From contig OZ038529.1 of NCBI GenBank assembly GCA_964036665.1, forward strand, positions 10,028,501 through 10,092,500: a DNA stretch of 64,000 nt, read 5' to 3'. The notes beneath the pieces are model-generated. The model ran no database searches and was not told the DNA's origin. It was given only the letters and a program-made list of their open reading frames with translations. The stretch is from Gordius sp. MW1 (lineage: Eukaryota > Nematomorpha > Gordioida > Gordea > Gordiidae). Made by a program: the position numbers and the translations under genes. Shown in pieces: positions 24,380 through 36,600 of this stretch; the stretch's first letter is position 1; each line of letters opens with the position of its first letter.

Positions 24380-26287
24380 TACAGGATGCACGCTAGAGCA
24401 GATGTTAATCCCTGGAGGAATAATATTTTTAAATTGCTAAATCGTAGTGTATATATGAAAAATAACAGTACAGTATAGTGCTTTATGATTGTAAATTATA
24501 CGACCATAGCAACTTTGCAACAAGAAGCCTCAAATATGTCTCTATATCTGTTATAAAGGCAGAGGTACATAGTTTTTTCCCTAAAGGTAAAGCGGTCCTA
24601 TTTTGATAAAGCTTAAAATGTTTTTAAAAAACGTTTGAAATAGGAGTCACTTACGATTTTTGTAATTAATAAGTTACATTTAAACTTTTAGTTCTCTTAA
24701 TATATAATGACATTATTTAATAGACAATCTTTAAAATAAATTATATAATTTTTATATAAATTTTTTTTACCGACTAAATCTGGTAAATTCAAATCGTTTC
24801 CTTCTATAATAGCAAATAGCTCTTTCTTTAAATTAGAAAAGTGAATTAATTTTTGTAGAAATAAACTAGTGCTTAATTGCGAGTTAAACAAATATAATGC
24901 TTAATTGTATTATCTAGTTTTCCCTCCCCGGCTTTAGTCAACACTAAATTCTATTATTTTCTATTCTTATGATTCTTATTAGTAGATTATTAGTGGTATA
25001 ATAAATGGTGATATATGAACAAAAGAAAGATAGATTAATTAAGTAGATAAAAACATATGGTAATTACCAACTCGGATTTTGCTTTCAATATTAATATACA
25101 TAATTATAGCAATATAATAATCTGTAGAAAATGATATACAAAAATACGTATTCACAACATATACAACATCTTTCCTCTTAAAGAATGAATCACCAATATA
25201 CAACACAGACTATGAGTGATTGATAACAGACAAATTTAGCACGCGATAAGATTCAATGTCAACACAAAATATTTTTTAAATCAAGAAATGATATAACATA
25301 AACTAGGTTGATATATTTAGTGAATAAACTGTAAAATAGTAAAACGAAATAAAAATGCAAAATATCTCATTAATTTATAAAAATGTGGGGCTAATCAGTG
25401 GCGTAAATGAAGGGGGCAAAAATTTGAAAAGTTTTTTGATTAATAACTAAATTAAATGGGTTAAAATATTATGGTTTAGTTACATCAAAGACTTTAAAAC
25501 CCTTATAAAAATCTAGAAACATATATATAAATTTAATTTTTTTAAGTTAACAAAATGCATTGTAAAATTTCCGAATATGATTGTGAAAATTGCTATGAAA
25601 AAAAAACTTGTTTGAACATTTGTTTCCCGTGAACCAGACCACCCCAGGAAGTAGATAACTATTATTATAATGTTCCTCATTCTACATAATATTAATACAC
25701 TTATCATTTATCATATTTGTCTAAATTTTCTGCTGGAACCCATCACGGTTTGATAACTAAATTGCCTGCCAAGGCCAGCCAAAACCCTTTAATTGCCCAA
25801 CCCACTAATGCTGTAAGAACAGCCGGGGCAAAAATGACGATTTTAAATTTCAAGAATTAATTTTGTCTTATTATTTTCACATCCGGTTAGATGCGATTTA
25901 CGATATGAAGGGGTGTCAGGAATTTATTGGAAGAGTTGAAAGAATAGGGGGGTATATTGGGATATATTGGGAGACGGCCGGTCAGGTGAATCCTCTTCCA
26001 TTTAAGGAAAAACCTAAATTTATTAACCCTTTTCACTTTACATGATATTTTAATTTATTTATTTATGACCGAGAAAATTACAAGAAGAATATGATCAGTC
26101 TATATGAAGTTATTGATTCGTATATAAAATTCAATGATGCGTGTTCGTGTTGATCAATAATAATATATGGGGAAAAGAAATTACAAACACGTATAAGCGC
26201 GTGGGGGGGGGGGGAAAGTCACACACACGTAAGTAAAATTAAATGTAAAGGAAAAGACGTATGTAGTCAAGAATTTTCAATCCGTTT
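24380..26287. other. Intergenic, AT-rich
   Basis: Upstream side of RPL7. A single MITE-like end, CAGTGGCGTAAATGAAGGGGG, starts near 25397; its partner was not found. Short open frames (for example 24697-24891 minus and 25863-26045 plus) show no family resemblance. Nothing else is supported. Confidence 0.4.
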
Positions 26288-26490
26288 ATATAAATGTCAT
26301 TGTTTAAAGTCGGTGTTTTTGGATTGATAGCGTAGGTAGAGGGAAATGGAATCGAGCCTTCATCTCCCTTTTTATTTTTATTATTTTTTTCCCCTGACTA
26401 TGGGCTTTTATAACCAGAAATATCGCGTTCCTTTCCATCTACCTACGCTATCAATCCAAATACACCGACTTTAAACAATGACATTTATAG
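26288..26490. repeat. Long inverted repeat (hairpin/MITE)
   Basis: Arms of about 60 bp (26288-26350 and 26431-26490) are near-perfect reverse complements, with core ATTGATAGCGTAGGTAGA, around an ~80-nt loop. A G12 run at about 26199 and a right-hand hAT-like end (CCTGGCTACGCGCCTG, ending about 26756) flank it, so the hairpin may sit inside a larger MITE. Confidence 0.6.
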
Positions 26491-27903
26491 GAAAAGACGT
26501 GTATGAAAAGACATGTATACCACATTTTCAAAAAATTTTGATCTAATTCTAGAATTTTTATAAATAGAAAGTGCCAAAAAAATACCGAAAATTTCAATTT
26601 AGAATGGTAGCCTGCCCGACCCCTTAGCCGAGTGGGCCCAGCAACGAGCCCGACTTTTTAGTTGTTTAATTTTTATTTTTAATTAAAAATAAAATGTAAA
26701 AATAAAATTTTTGCCAGCTTCCCCCCCCCTTGAGAAAATCCTGGCTACGCGCCTGTCGCTGTTTAAAGGACTTTCAACATGATGTCAATTTTAAGTGCCA
26801 CTAACTAAAGTTGGCTATATTGAGATTACCTAGATTAAAGGTAATTAATAGAGACTTCAAATATCAGCAATTTATATTTTATTTACCAAGAATACTATTC
26901 CTATAGCATATTCTTTATTTGTGGATATTAAGTTCAATTTTTTAAGGAAATGTTTTTAGTTGATGTAGGCAATTATTGTTAATATTTATGCAAATAATAT
27001 AATTACCAATATTTTTATGTTATTAGGATCTTTCTCTATTAAAGCACTCAAAGCTGATCAGTGAATTATTTCACGAAATTATTGTTTGTTATTTCTTTCA
27101 TTTTTAGACACACTATAGGTAAGGAGAATTAGATGCTTTTCGTAGACATTTTTTAAATAAATTAGCGAGATTAACTACTGCTAATTTAAAAAAAAACGAA
27201 AAACCCCTTGTATAATAGTCTATACCACATGAAAAGTAATTTTAAAATGGAACCAGCATGGTAGGGACGTCTTTACTCTAAACTCCCCCCCCCCCTCCGC
27301 CTTTCCATGAGCCACTAAACACCATGAAGTTGTATCATGACGCAAATCAGGAATGAAAAAGCTAACTTCGAACTTGGTGATATAAGTTTTTAGACAGACA
27401 AAAGAAGGCAAGGCATAGATTGAGGAATTATGGATGCGGATAAGGCGGGAGAAATTGAAATCGTCAGAGGGTTCTTGGGTGCACTATTAGACTAATATTC
27501 ATATTAAATTACTATAAACGCAAATTTCAATATAAACTGTTATTACCAAGTTTTTGGAGATTATAAATAATCCAGAAATGATGCTCACGAAGAAAAGAGA
27601 AAGAGGTAAAGAGACTCATAGAAATCACGCTTAAACAATAGCCTAAGCTATATTAGGAGGGCGATACATGTGTTTAATTTCCTTGTGGACAACACCATCC
27701 TCTTCAGTTGTTGGGTCCAGTGTATTCCTAACCAATTGACTTTATCTTATCCACCACATATGTTCCCCTGCACCTACCCGCTCTCGGATAGTGATATTGC
27801 TGCTAATAGGCCAATTACAGATCCGCGTCGACCCTCCCAGCTTAATCGGTCAGATCTCAAAAACGAATAACTTCATTTTATACTTTGAAATGTACTTTGG
27901 GTC
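26491..27903. other. Intergenic, no gene recognised
   Basis: Contains the MITE end near 26756 and otherwise unremarkable AT-rich DNA. An open frame at 27670-27870 has no recognisable family. Confidence 0.4.
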
Positions 27904-28118
27904 TAGCTAGAGGTAATTTGATCCGATCCGATCCGAGGGGTTTTCGAAAAATTTTATAACCTATCCGATCCAATCCGAGTTTTTTAAAATCTAAATCCGA
28001 TCCGATCCGAAATTTTTAAATTAAAATTTTACGAACATAACTTTTTATTGATGATTGAATTCAAAATACGTAAAAATAAGGTATAGCAATTTTAATAAAC
28101 CTGAAATAAATAAAAATT

Positions 28119-31100
28119 TTATTTGACTAATTCCATATTATCATATAAAAATAATAAAGAATCTAAATTTTCTGGTTTAATTCGCGTTCTTCTTTCTTCT
28201 AATGTTATTCCAGCCATCGAGAAATTTCTTTCCGAAGTGATAGAGGTAGCAGGTATAGCTATAACTTTATTTGCCAGCTTATAAAGCCTTGGCAGGACTG
28301 TTTGATATGAAACCCACCATTTCAGCAAATCTTTTTTTGAATCATATTTGCAATCTTCATTTTTTAACGAAAGGTAAATTAAGATTTCATCGGGGGCTTT
28401 ATCTTCTTCCTGCTCATTTTCCCATTGATTAACTATTTTAAAATATAAATTAAATAATTTATTTTATGTAAATAATATATATACATATTTAAATGTATGT
28501 TAATTACTTTTTTGTCTTTTTTTTGAGGCATCACTACTACTTGCCGCATAATTTTCAATCTCATGTGCATAATCTACCAAAAAATCCTTAGACGCTAGTG
28601 TGGATCTTATTTCATTAATTACGCTACTCGCTCATTTGGGGGGAGCATCCTGAGTTGGCGATAATTTGGGCATAAAAATGTGGCAATTTTATGTTGTTGA
28701 GTGATTAGAAATTGACTTGAGGGTGGTACAAATATCTTTTTTAAGATCATTAATTTCGTGATGTTCTTCAAAATCATCAGTTTGCTCGTGGTCTGATTGT
28801 GAAAGATCACTGAGTAAAATTGAATCAATATATTGTGAAAAGTTGGGTGTTGATCAGCTTCTAGAACTAAAGAAGCCGTTTTAAACGGCCGGTACTTCTA
28901 TTAGTTTGGTCAGCAAATTTTTATCAATCACATCTATCTTCTCTGGCATATCTATTGAAGTTAGATATGTGGTCAGTTCCTTTTACTCCTTCAATATGCT
29001 CTCAAACATGTCGAGTCTGGAGTTCCATCTTGTTTCTATTGCTTGATGCAATGTATGATTTAAATATTTACTTTTGCCACTTTGCTTCATATATATCGTT
29101 AGCTTTTTGCATGCTTGTATCAAGTCATTAATTTGAGGGTAATGGAATGTAAAATCATTTTTAATTGCTATGCAATTTATGGGCTCGTTTTTTGGTTGTC
29201 CGTCCGTTGTCCGTTGTCCGTTGTCCGTTACCCTCCCTATCTATTTGCATTGGGTATATTAGGTTATCGATTTTTTAAATTAATGCATGAGAAAGAGGTG
29301 CCCCACCCCTCATCTCTATCTCCCTCGCTGTGTTATTTTTTAAATTAATGCAGAAGAGGTGCCCCACCCCTCATCTCTATCTCCCTCGGTGTGTTATATA
29401 TAAGATTTGTTAAATTATCTATTATATAATAAACATAGATAAAAGTTGTTTACTTTTAATGCTATCCAATTTAACTAGTTATATAATAAACATAAATAAA
29501 AGTTGTTTACTTTTTAATTGCTATGCAATTTAACTAGTTTTGGGGTTAGAATCCCGGAGTTTTTTTGACTCTTATGATTGTTCTTGTTACTATCATTGAT
29601 AATAAGAATTTTTGGCCGTCCGCTGGCTGCTGACCAATGAAAAAAATGACCATTGGCCAAAATGTGAATCGAAATTATTTTTTTCGTTTTTTTTTGACTA
29701 TTATGATTGTTCCTGTTTCTACCATTGCTATTATGACTTTTTGGCCGTCCGCTGGCTGCTGACCAATGTTATATAATAAACATAAATAAAAGTTGTTTAC
29801 TTTTAATTGCTATGCAATTTAACTAGTTTTTAGGTTAGAATCCCGGGTTTTTTTGATTCTTATGATTGCTCTTGTTACTATCATTGATAATAAGACTTTT
29901 TGGCCGTCCGTTGGCTGCTGACCACTGAAAAAAATGACCATTGGCCAAAATGTGAATCCGAGTTTATTTTTTCGTTTTTTTTGACTATTATGATTGTTCC
30001 TGTTACTACCATTGCTATTATGACTTTTTGGCCGTCCGCTGGCTCCTGACCGATGGAAAAAATGACCATTAGCCAAAATGTGAATCGAAAATATTTTTTT
30101 CGTTTTTTTTTGACTATTATGATTGTTCCTGTTCCTACCATTGCTATTATCACTTTTTGGCCGTCCGCTGGCTGCTCACCAATGGAATAAAATGACCATT
30201 GGCCAAAATGTGATTCGAAAACTTTTTTTTCGTTTTTTTTGACTATTATGAATTTATATCCACTTTTACCGTGTCCTGGCTGCTGACCAATGGAAAAAAA
30301 TGACCATTGGCCAAAATGTGATTTGAAAATTTCTTTTCGTTTTTTTTTACTCTTATGAATTTATATCCACTTTTACCGTGTCCTGGCTGCTGACCAATGG
30401 AAAAAAATGACCATTGGCCAAAGTGAGCATCAAAATTTTTTTTCCCATTTTTTTGGCTATCATTGACTTATAGAGTATCTGTTGGTACTGACCAATAGAG
30501 AAAAAGTGACCATTGGCCAAATTTTTGATTTTTTTAATTAAAAATTGTTCAAATTCAACAAAACATTTTTCCCAACAATTCTGCAAATTCTTAACATTGT
30601 GTTGTTTTATAATATAATGTTTGTTAGACCCATAATCAATAAAAACTAATGTAATACGCAACTAGATGCAAACACTAAATCTAACCCTAACCCTTGCCTA
30701 TATTACATTTTGCCTATATCATTTTGCCTATAATGGAAAATTTGTATAAATAATTAATTAATCATTAGGCATTTAATACCCCCCTATAGGCATTCTCGCC
30801 CCTTCCCACCTTTCTCGCCCATAAATTGCATAGCAAATATGATACATTTATACGAAATACAGATGAGTCGTCCCCCCTTCCCTTCCCCTCTTCCCTTCCC
30901 TTCTCCCCCTTCCCACGAGGGCCGAAGGCCCGAGTTTTAGTTTATTGAATACGTTTCGTAGTACTGTATTCAGTAAATGGGACGTGCAATTCATTCGCTT
31001 ATGATTTTGCAAGGCATTGACCATGTTAGAACCCTGATCGGTAACGTAAGTTATCAATCTCATGTATTTCTTAGGGATGTGAAGTTTTTCAAAATTTACA

Positions 31101-31760
31101 GATATTTCTCTTAAAATATTTTCCCCTGTTTTTTTTTCAACATCTATTTTTGAAGTGAAGAAAATATGCGTATGTAGGATTCCGAGGGATATATAATGTA
31201 AAGAAAATATTAAGTAGTTTATTTTGACAAAGTCATCTGTCCAGAGGTCGAGAGTGGCTGAACATGATTTTGCTTTTAAATGGGGGAGTAACTTTAATAT
31301 TAATGCTTATCTACTTACATCTGCAAGTTTTGCTGTATTCTTACTTAAGGTAGTTCTATCTGAAAGTAATTCAACAACGTTTATATGACTATAAATGGCA
31401 CCAATATTCAGAGCTTCTTGGAGCATTGCTCTAAATCCTTCCCCGTTAATGATTGAAAACGGTCGAATATCTTTTGAAATAAAATAAATTAGATGCTTTC
31501 AAATTTTTTTTAATTTTGTGATTTCAGCGAGAGGTTTGGTAACAAATTTGTCAATTGTATTAGCTGAAGTTTTTGGAATATTATGATGCTAAAGATGGGA
31601 ACTACCTCGAATGGAATTGTATGTGCAGATATGATGGCATTTCTTGCAGATAACATAACCGGTGTATGTATCATTTTCATCTAGAAGGTCAAAGTAACTC
31701 CAAATTTGACTTTTTCCGTCTTCTTTTTTTACTTGTTGAAGCATATTTCTTTTAATTTTT
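28119..31760 (-). pseudogene. hAT transposase (BED finger), interrupted
   Basis: Minus-strand translation gives the full hAT order. A BED finger lies at about 31600-31740 (SQIWSYFDLLDENDT, CKKC, then HLxxH). Next come DIRPFSIINGEGF (about 31460), LDLWTDDFVKINYL (about 31230) and YVTDQGSNMVNAL (about 31030). After the nested repeat follow ETRWNSRLDMFESI (about 29010), HKIATFL and, at the C-terminus, WWVSYQTVLPRLYKLANKV with IPATSITSERNFSMAG (28200-28320), the hAT dimerisation domain. Stops and frameshifts occur between blocks and the insertion splits it, so it is inactive. Confidence 0.85.
29163..30934 (+). mobile_element. Palindromic-end composite repeat, copy 3 (nested in hAT)
   Basis: It starts AATTGCTATGCAATT (29163-29177) and ends with the GGGCCGAAGGCCC hairpin (30920-30932). 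Removing it joins the hAT blocks FNKLK and NDFTFHYPQIND. It contains repeated tracts that end in TTTTAATTGCTATGCAATTT followed by AACTAGTT (29515 and 29805), about eight tandem hairpin units (29570-30530), a stretch with two telomere-like CTAACC units (about 30678), and the CCTTCCC-rich block before the hairpin. Confidence 0.78.
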
Positions 31761-32457
31761 TTTTATATTTTCTTCCATGACGGTTTTTAATATGATAAAC
31801 AATATTCTTGTATTTGCTAGCTGTTTGAACCCCAATGATTATTTCCAACACCCCCCCCCCCCCCCCCCCCATTATTTTTTCCCCTCAAGTTAGCATGACT
31901 CACACCATCTCGTCAACGACAATACCCCTGCACCATGGAGATTGCTTCTAAAAAGGCAAGCTACATCATTCATGATTACCCGGAATCAAGAGGGAAAGGA
32001 GCTACGAGTGTGCTTAAATGAAAGGGGAGATTGTGATTGATGATTTTCGGAGTTGAGTTAAGTTGAGATAGAAAGAGATGCGTGTGCTAAAAAGGAAACG
32101 GGAGATGCTGATTTATCATTGACACTAGCTCCCGCCAAACAAGAAAGTCTAGCTAGGGAAAAACGCTAGGGAAATATTGATAAATATATTAGGGTAAGTA
32201 AGGTGAGAGGTGGTATTGGGCATCAAAAATGGTAAAGTAAAAAAAGAATGCAAAGATAATTATGAAAAGGTATACTAAAAATTACTAATTTAATTAATTA
32301 GAACTTGTTATTGTTTATTTTAAATTTGAAAATCCGATCTGATAAAATAAAATGTTGATCCGATCCGATCCGGCTTCCAAAATTAAAATGTTGATCCGAT
32401 CCGATCCGAGTTCGGACGGATCGGATGTCGGATCGGGTTGATCCGTGCACACCTCTA

Positions 32458-33651
32458 CTTGGGTCATAATGACCCTCAAACCAACGAAGGGTTTCTTGTA
32501 TGAGAATTTTTAAAGTATTGGTAATATTACTGTTTACCCATCATACCCCTTGTAGTTTTCCTTTGTTACCCACGTGCAATATTTGCCGTGATAAAATATA
32601 TAGATATTAAGAAAAAAGAATGAATAGTTTGATAAATTAGCCCAAAAATTCACTTCGCTTTTTTTCGCTTCGCGCGTCATCACCAACGCCGCGTTACCCT
32701 GTTTACCCCACATATATTAACCACATTGTTTTTATATACGCGGCGGATAAGCTACGTCCTATCCTATTCCCACCCCTTTTTCCCTTCTTACACGTTAATC
32801 GTTTTAATTGCTATCTTAATATGTTTTCATTTAAAGCGGATCTCCTAATAAAAGACTTTAATAGGTGTCATGGGCCAAGAGACGCGTCATCAGTGCGTAC
32901 TCTTGCTAGGCTCGTAAAAAATAGTCTTCCTCCTTCTGCGGACATCCTACACACTACGCCTCTGAATTTCGAATCTAATATTTTTGATTTGCGATTCGAA
33001 ATTAAATTTTTTTTATTAATCGATTCGAGATTTGTCAAATATTAAAATAAGGACATAAATTTGATTCGAAAGAAGTTTTAAAGATTAGAATCCAATTCAA
33101 ATATTTTTTAAGTTATTTTGATGTGTAAAAATCGCATTAATTTATTAGTGCCTTTCAAAAAATTTATTCATAAAAATACGAAGAATGAATATATGAATAA
33201 ATATTAAATGCAAACAACCCATAAAATCCATAGCAATTAATATGATTAAATATCGATATCTCTATAACAATTGAAGTGTTTTTAGCCAGTTTCCAATGAT
33301 TCGGTGTTTGCAATACGTAAAATTATCCCAAGCCTTTAACCTTTTCTTTAGTGTTTAGTTAATAATTTCTTCGAGATGGCAGTAATTAGAGTTTACATAA
33401 TATTTAGTTTGCGGTACTCGTACAACCAGTATTATCTTGTTAACTATAAACTATAATGTTACATACATAATATCTATCACACCCTTGTCGCCAAATTTAA
33501 CAAATAAAATTGTTAACTTCAAACTAGAAATTATATAATCCGGAATCAATAATATTCACAGTGGCGTTGTGAAATCTATTCGTTAAAACAAAAACGGGTA
33601 TATAAATATAGGTATATAAATATATTAATTTAGTCTTTATTTTATTTATAA
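32458..33651. other. Intergenic with possible hAT-like end
   Basis: 32458-32500 is the piggyBac-like terminus that the hAT entered. 32640-32960 is GC-richer, with an open frame from ATG 32821 that may be a first exon but matches no family I know. 32960-33125 repeats ATTCGAA/TTCGAAT motifs typical of hAT subterminal DNA. The rest is AT-rich. Confidence 0.4.
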
Positions 33652-36600
33652 CTAGTTAAGCCCGGCAAACGTTGTTTTGCCATATACATTATGTCTGGCA
33701 AATAAACTAACTTACTATAAGTGTGTGGGGATAAAAAATTTAAAAACTCAACTAATAAAACTGGCAACAAAATTAATGAGCTGCCATTATAATCACATGG
33801 CCATAGAAGCATGTAATTTATTTGGGGACACGACTTTGCATAAGTTATGTAATAACAATGCACATTATAAGAACGTATTATATAAAAAGATACAAATGTC
33901 ACACGTATGGGGACGATGTGGGATCCATATTTCGAATCATCAGGGGTGGGAAGGCGAGGAGGTATAACGTGGCCTAGGCTAGGGATAGGTTTTCCCGGAG
34001 GTCCGTTTGAGTGCAAGCTGGGTAAAAATATTTTAGTGGATTGGAGAGATAAATACTGATGGTGGTTTCCAATACGGGACTATGGGAATATGCATTTCGA
34101 TGTAGCAAAAAATATAACACGAAAGGTACCTGGTGCTGACGGGTCTGAAACGAAGGAGCGGTTCCTTGGTTTAAGTGGAAATTTGGCATCAAATTCCATC
34201 GCCGGATCATTGCAAGGCTAGGATATACAACATTTTTGGTTTTAACCCTCCGGCGCGAAAATAAATAGGTTGCTAGGTGTGCCTACACGGGAGCAGGCTA
34301 CATATAGTTGGCCATGTGAAAGCCTGGATTTTCTAGATTTAAACCAACAACGGTTAATGATTGACCCTGGGCTTTATTGATTGTCATTGCGAATGCTAGG
34401 CGTACAGGAAACTGTACGCGCTTGAATTCGAAGGGCACATCGGTGGGGATCATGGGGATGCGTGGGATCATAACGTCCTCGCCTTTATACGTTCCGCTGA
34501 TTATAGTAGCCGCAATGACGTTTGGACGCAGTTGTTTAACGACAAGTCTGGTGCCATTACACAACCTCGGGGATGTAAGTTACGCAGGAGTATTATAGGG
34601 CAACCAGGTTTCAAGGTTAATTTATGTGGTGGGAGACCCGAAGGTGTTAACGAATTCAAAAATTCAATTGAATAATTTGCACTTTGATCGGTTTTTATAA
34701 CCGTATCAATAGAGCTGTAAGTAAAAGGATCACCTGGAATGTGCACTTGAATACGATCATTCATACGGGTGACGGCTGCATTTGTTGGCGCTAATATTGC
34801 GCGTTCCCTGAGCCATGTGTGATTGGTGTAGTGCGTTGCAATGTGGGGGAAAACCATAGTTTCAACCGCCTCAGGCGATGGTAGTAGGTGACAAAAGGTT
34901 GTTAGAAAGGTGGTTTCATTTGGAGACGGGGTAAAAGGAGAGGAACCATTCCCTAAAGCTAGGAGTTGTTGTGCAAATGGGGACGTATCCGGGAGTAAAT
35001 GCACGCGCATGTTCGTAGTTGGCGTGAGGATCGTAAACTTCCTCCAAAGATGTGACGCCTTCAGGCAGGCATCCAGCTCATCAGCTGGTGTTGATCTTGG
35101 GATAACAGGTAATGTTTGTCGAAAATCACCGGCTAGCAACAATAAGCCCCCCCCTCATAGGGAAGTCAATTTTTTGCAAATCTCTGAGAGTACGTACGAT
35201 CTAGTGCTTCGAGCGCATTTTTATGCGCCACGTACATTCATCCCAATTATGATTGAGCATGTCTTTAGGACTGTCCCAATTCCCGAGTTCCGACTGATAT
35301 TACAGATAGGTTTTTAAATCTGATGCAGATTTAGGGGGAGCTGGAAAGTAGAATGCGGCCTCCATCGAGTAACGTCGCCGCTATACCCGATGATGCGACT
35401 GCTAGGGCTAGCTCGTTATTGGAGCAAAATTTTGCCAATAAAAGATTAAGGAGAAAAGTTTTACCGGTGCCGCCGGGAGCATCAAGGAAAAGCCGACCGC
35501 CATTACCGGTTGAGGCGTACTGGAGTACGGTGTCGTACGCGGTTTTCTGGTCGACGGTCAAAATAAGTTCGCGTTCCTGTATAATGCTGCGCTGATGGTT
35601 AACATCGTATTGCAGTTCAAGCCATACGTCTTTCGGTTGTACATCATGGCTGGTGCGGAGGGGTGTAGGTAAACCAAATTGGCATAGCATTTTATTGCTT
35701 ATGGACATACATTGGTCCTCCAATAACATAAGAGAACGGTTGAAGATGTCATCGGAATAGGAAATATCTAATGCCGGATTTGCTCTCCGAATGCGCAAAA
35801 GAACGTCCTCGCTGAGGCTTTCCTTGTGCCGGTGCCACAGGTCTGATGGATTTGACGGGACGCAGGTGGTCACAATGAGCGCAAATAAATTACGGAGTTG
35901 GTAGGGGAGACATATGAGCGACGCTTCCTCTAAAGTCGTATCCCAATGCTGATCATTTTCCAGCAACTGAAGTTCAAGACAGGCTTGTTTATACGTGGCG
36001 CACACGGTGGCTGAGATCATTTTCAAAGCCTGAAATGATGTCGGGCCTCGGACATTGTGAAGCAGCATGCGCAAATAAAAACATTCGGCCTGATTGGGAT
36101 GGATTGTATACATACGTCCCAAAGCATCAGCCACATGGATGTCCGGATAGCCTGCAACCACAGATCCCTGTTTTCTCCGTTGAAACACCTTCCGTGCCGC
36201 GTTCCAAGTGTAATACGTCGGAATCTCATGGTATAGCAGGGTTTGCGCGAAAGCGTCCGTTTGACACAGCTGGAAAAAGGCTGTCAATGTGGTATTGGGG
36301 GGGGGTGTTCCACTTTGTGAACGGCGGTCGCCGGAGTGAAGAAGACGCGCTGGCCATTTTCTAAATGAACCGCGAGATGTACTACGGGTGGGTAACGTTC
36401 GTGAATGGGGAATGCGAGGATTTTCCAAACAGCCTCATTGCTGCTGATATACCGACCCGTTGGAAATTGGGTAATTTTATCCGGGTTAGAACGCGCTAGG
36501 CCAAAAACTGCCATATCGCTGCCTTTGTTGACATATTTGCATATGTACTTGATGGACTTTACGGAATTGCAGTACTCTACGTTTATGTAAGCCGTGAACA

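Larger units (their letters stand above)
27904..32457 (-). mobile_element. BED-type hAT transposon with nested insertion
   Basis: The left end TAGCTAGAGGTAATTTGATC and the inverted right end TAGAGGTGTGCACGGATCAA are both followed by runs of GATCCGATCC. The flanks TTTGGGTC (27896-27903) and CTTGGGTC (32458-32465) match at 7 of 8 bases, the expected hAT duplication. The right flank continues as a piggyBac-like terminus (GGGTCATAATGACCC), so the host site was itself a transposon end. Repeat copy 3 (29163-30934) interrupts the transposase. A C run of more than 20 lies near 31851-31871. Confidence 0.82.

Noticed and set aside
25863..26045. Small ORF rich in Gly/Tyr
   Set aside because: No recognisable domain, splice context or neighbour supports it as a gene.
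27670..27870. ORF of 66 codons upstream of the hAT
   Set aside because: No family resemblance; open by chance in a GC-richer patch.
30672..30690. Telomere-like CTAACCCTAACCC
   Set aside because: Only about two units are present, and they are part of the interspersed repeat (inverted copy near 40148), so not a telomere.
33677..33967. Plus-strand ORF of 96 codons at the Helitron 3' end
   Set aside because: It lies in the non-coding 3' region of the Helitron, opposite to its gene, and reads across the terminal hairpin.
34910..35317. Plus-strand ORF of 135 codons
   Set aside because: Antisense shadow of the Helitron helicase, produced by its GC-rich codons.
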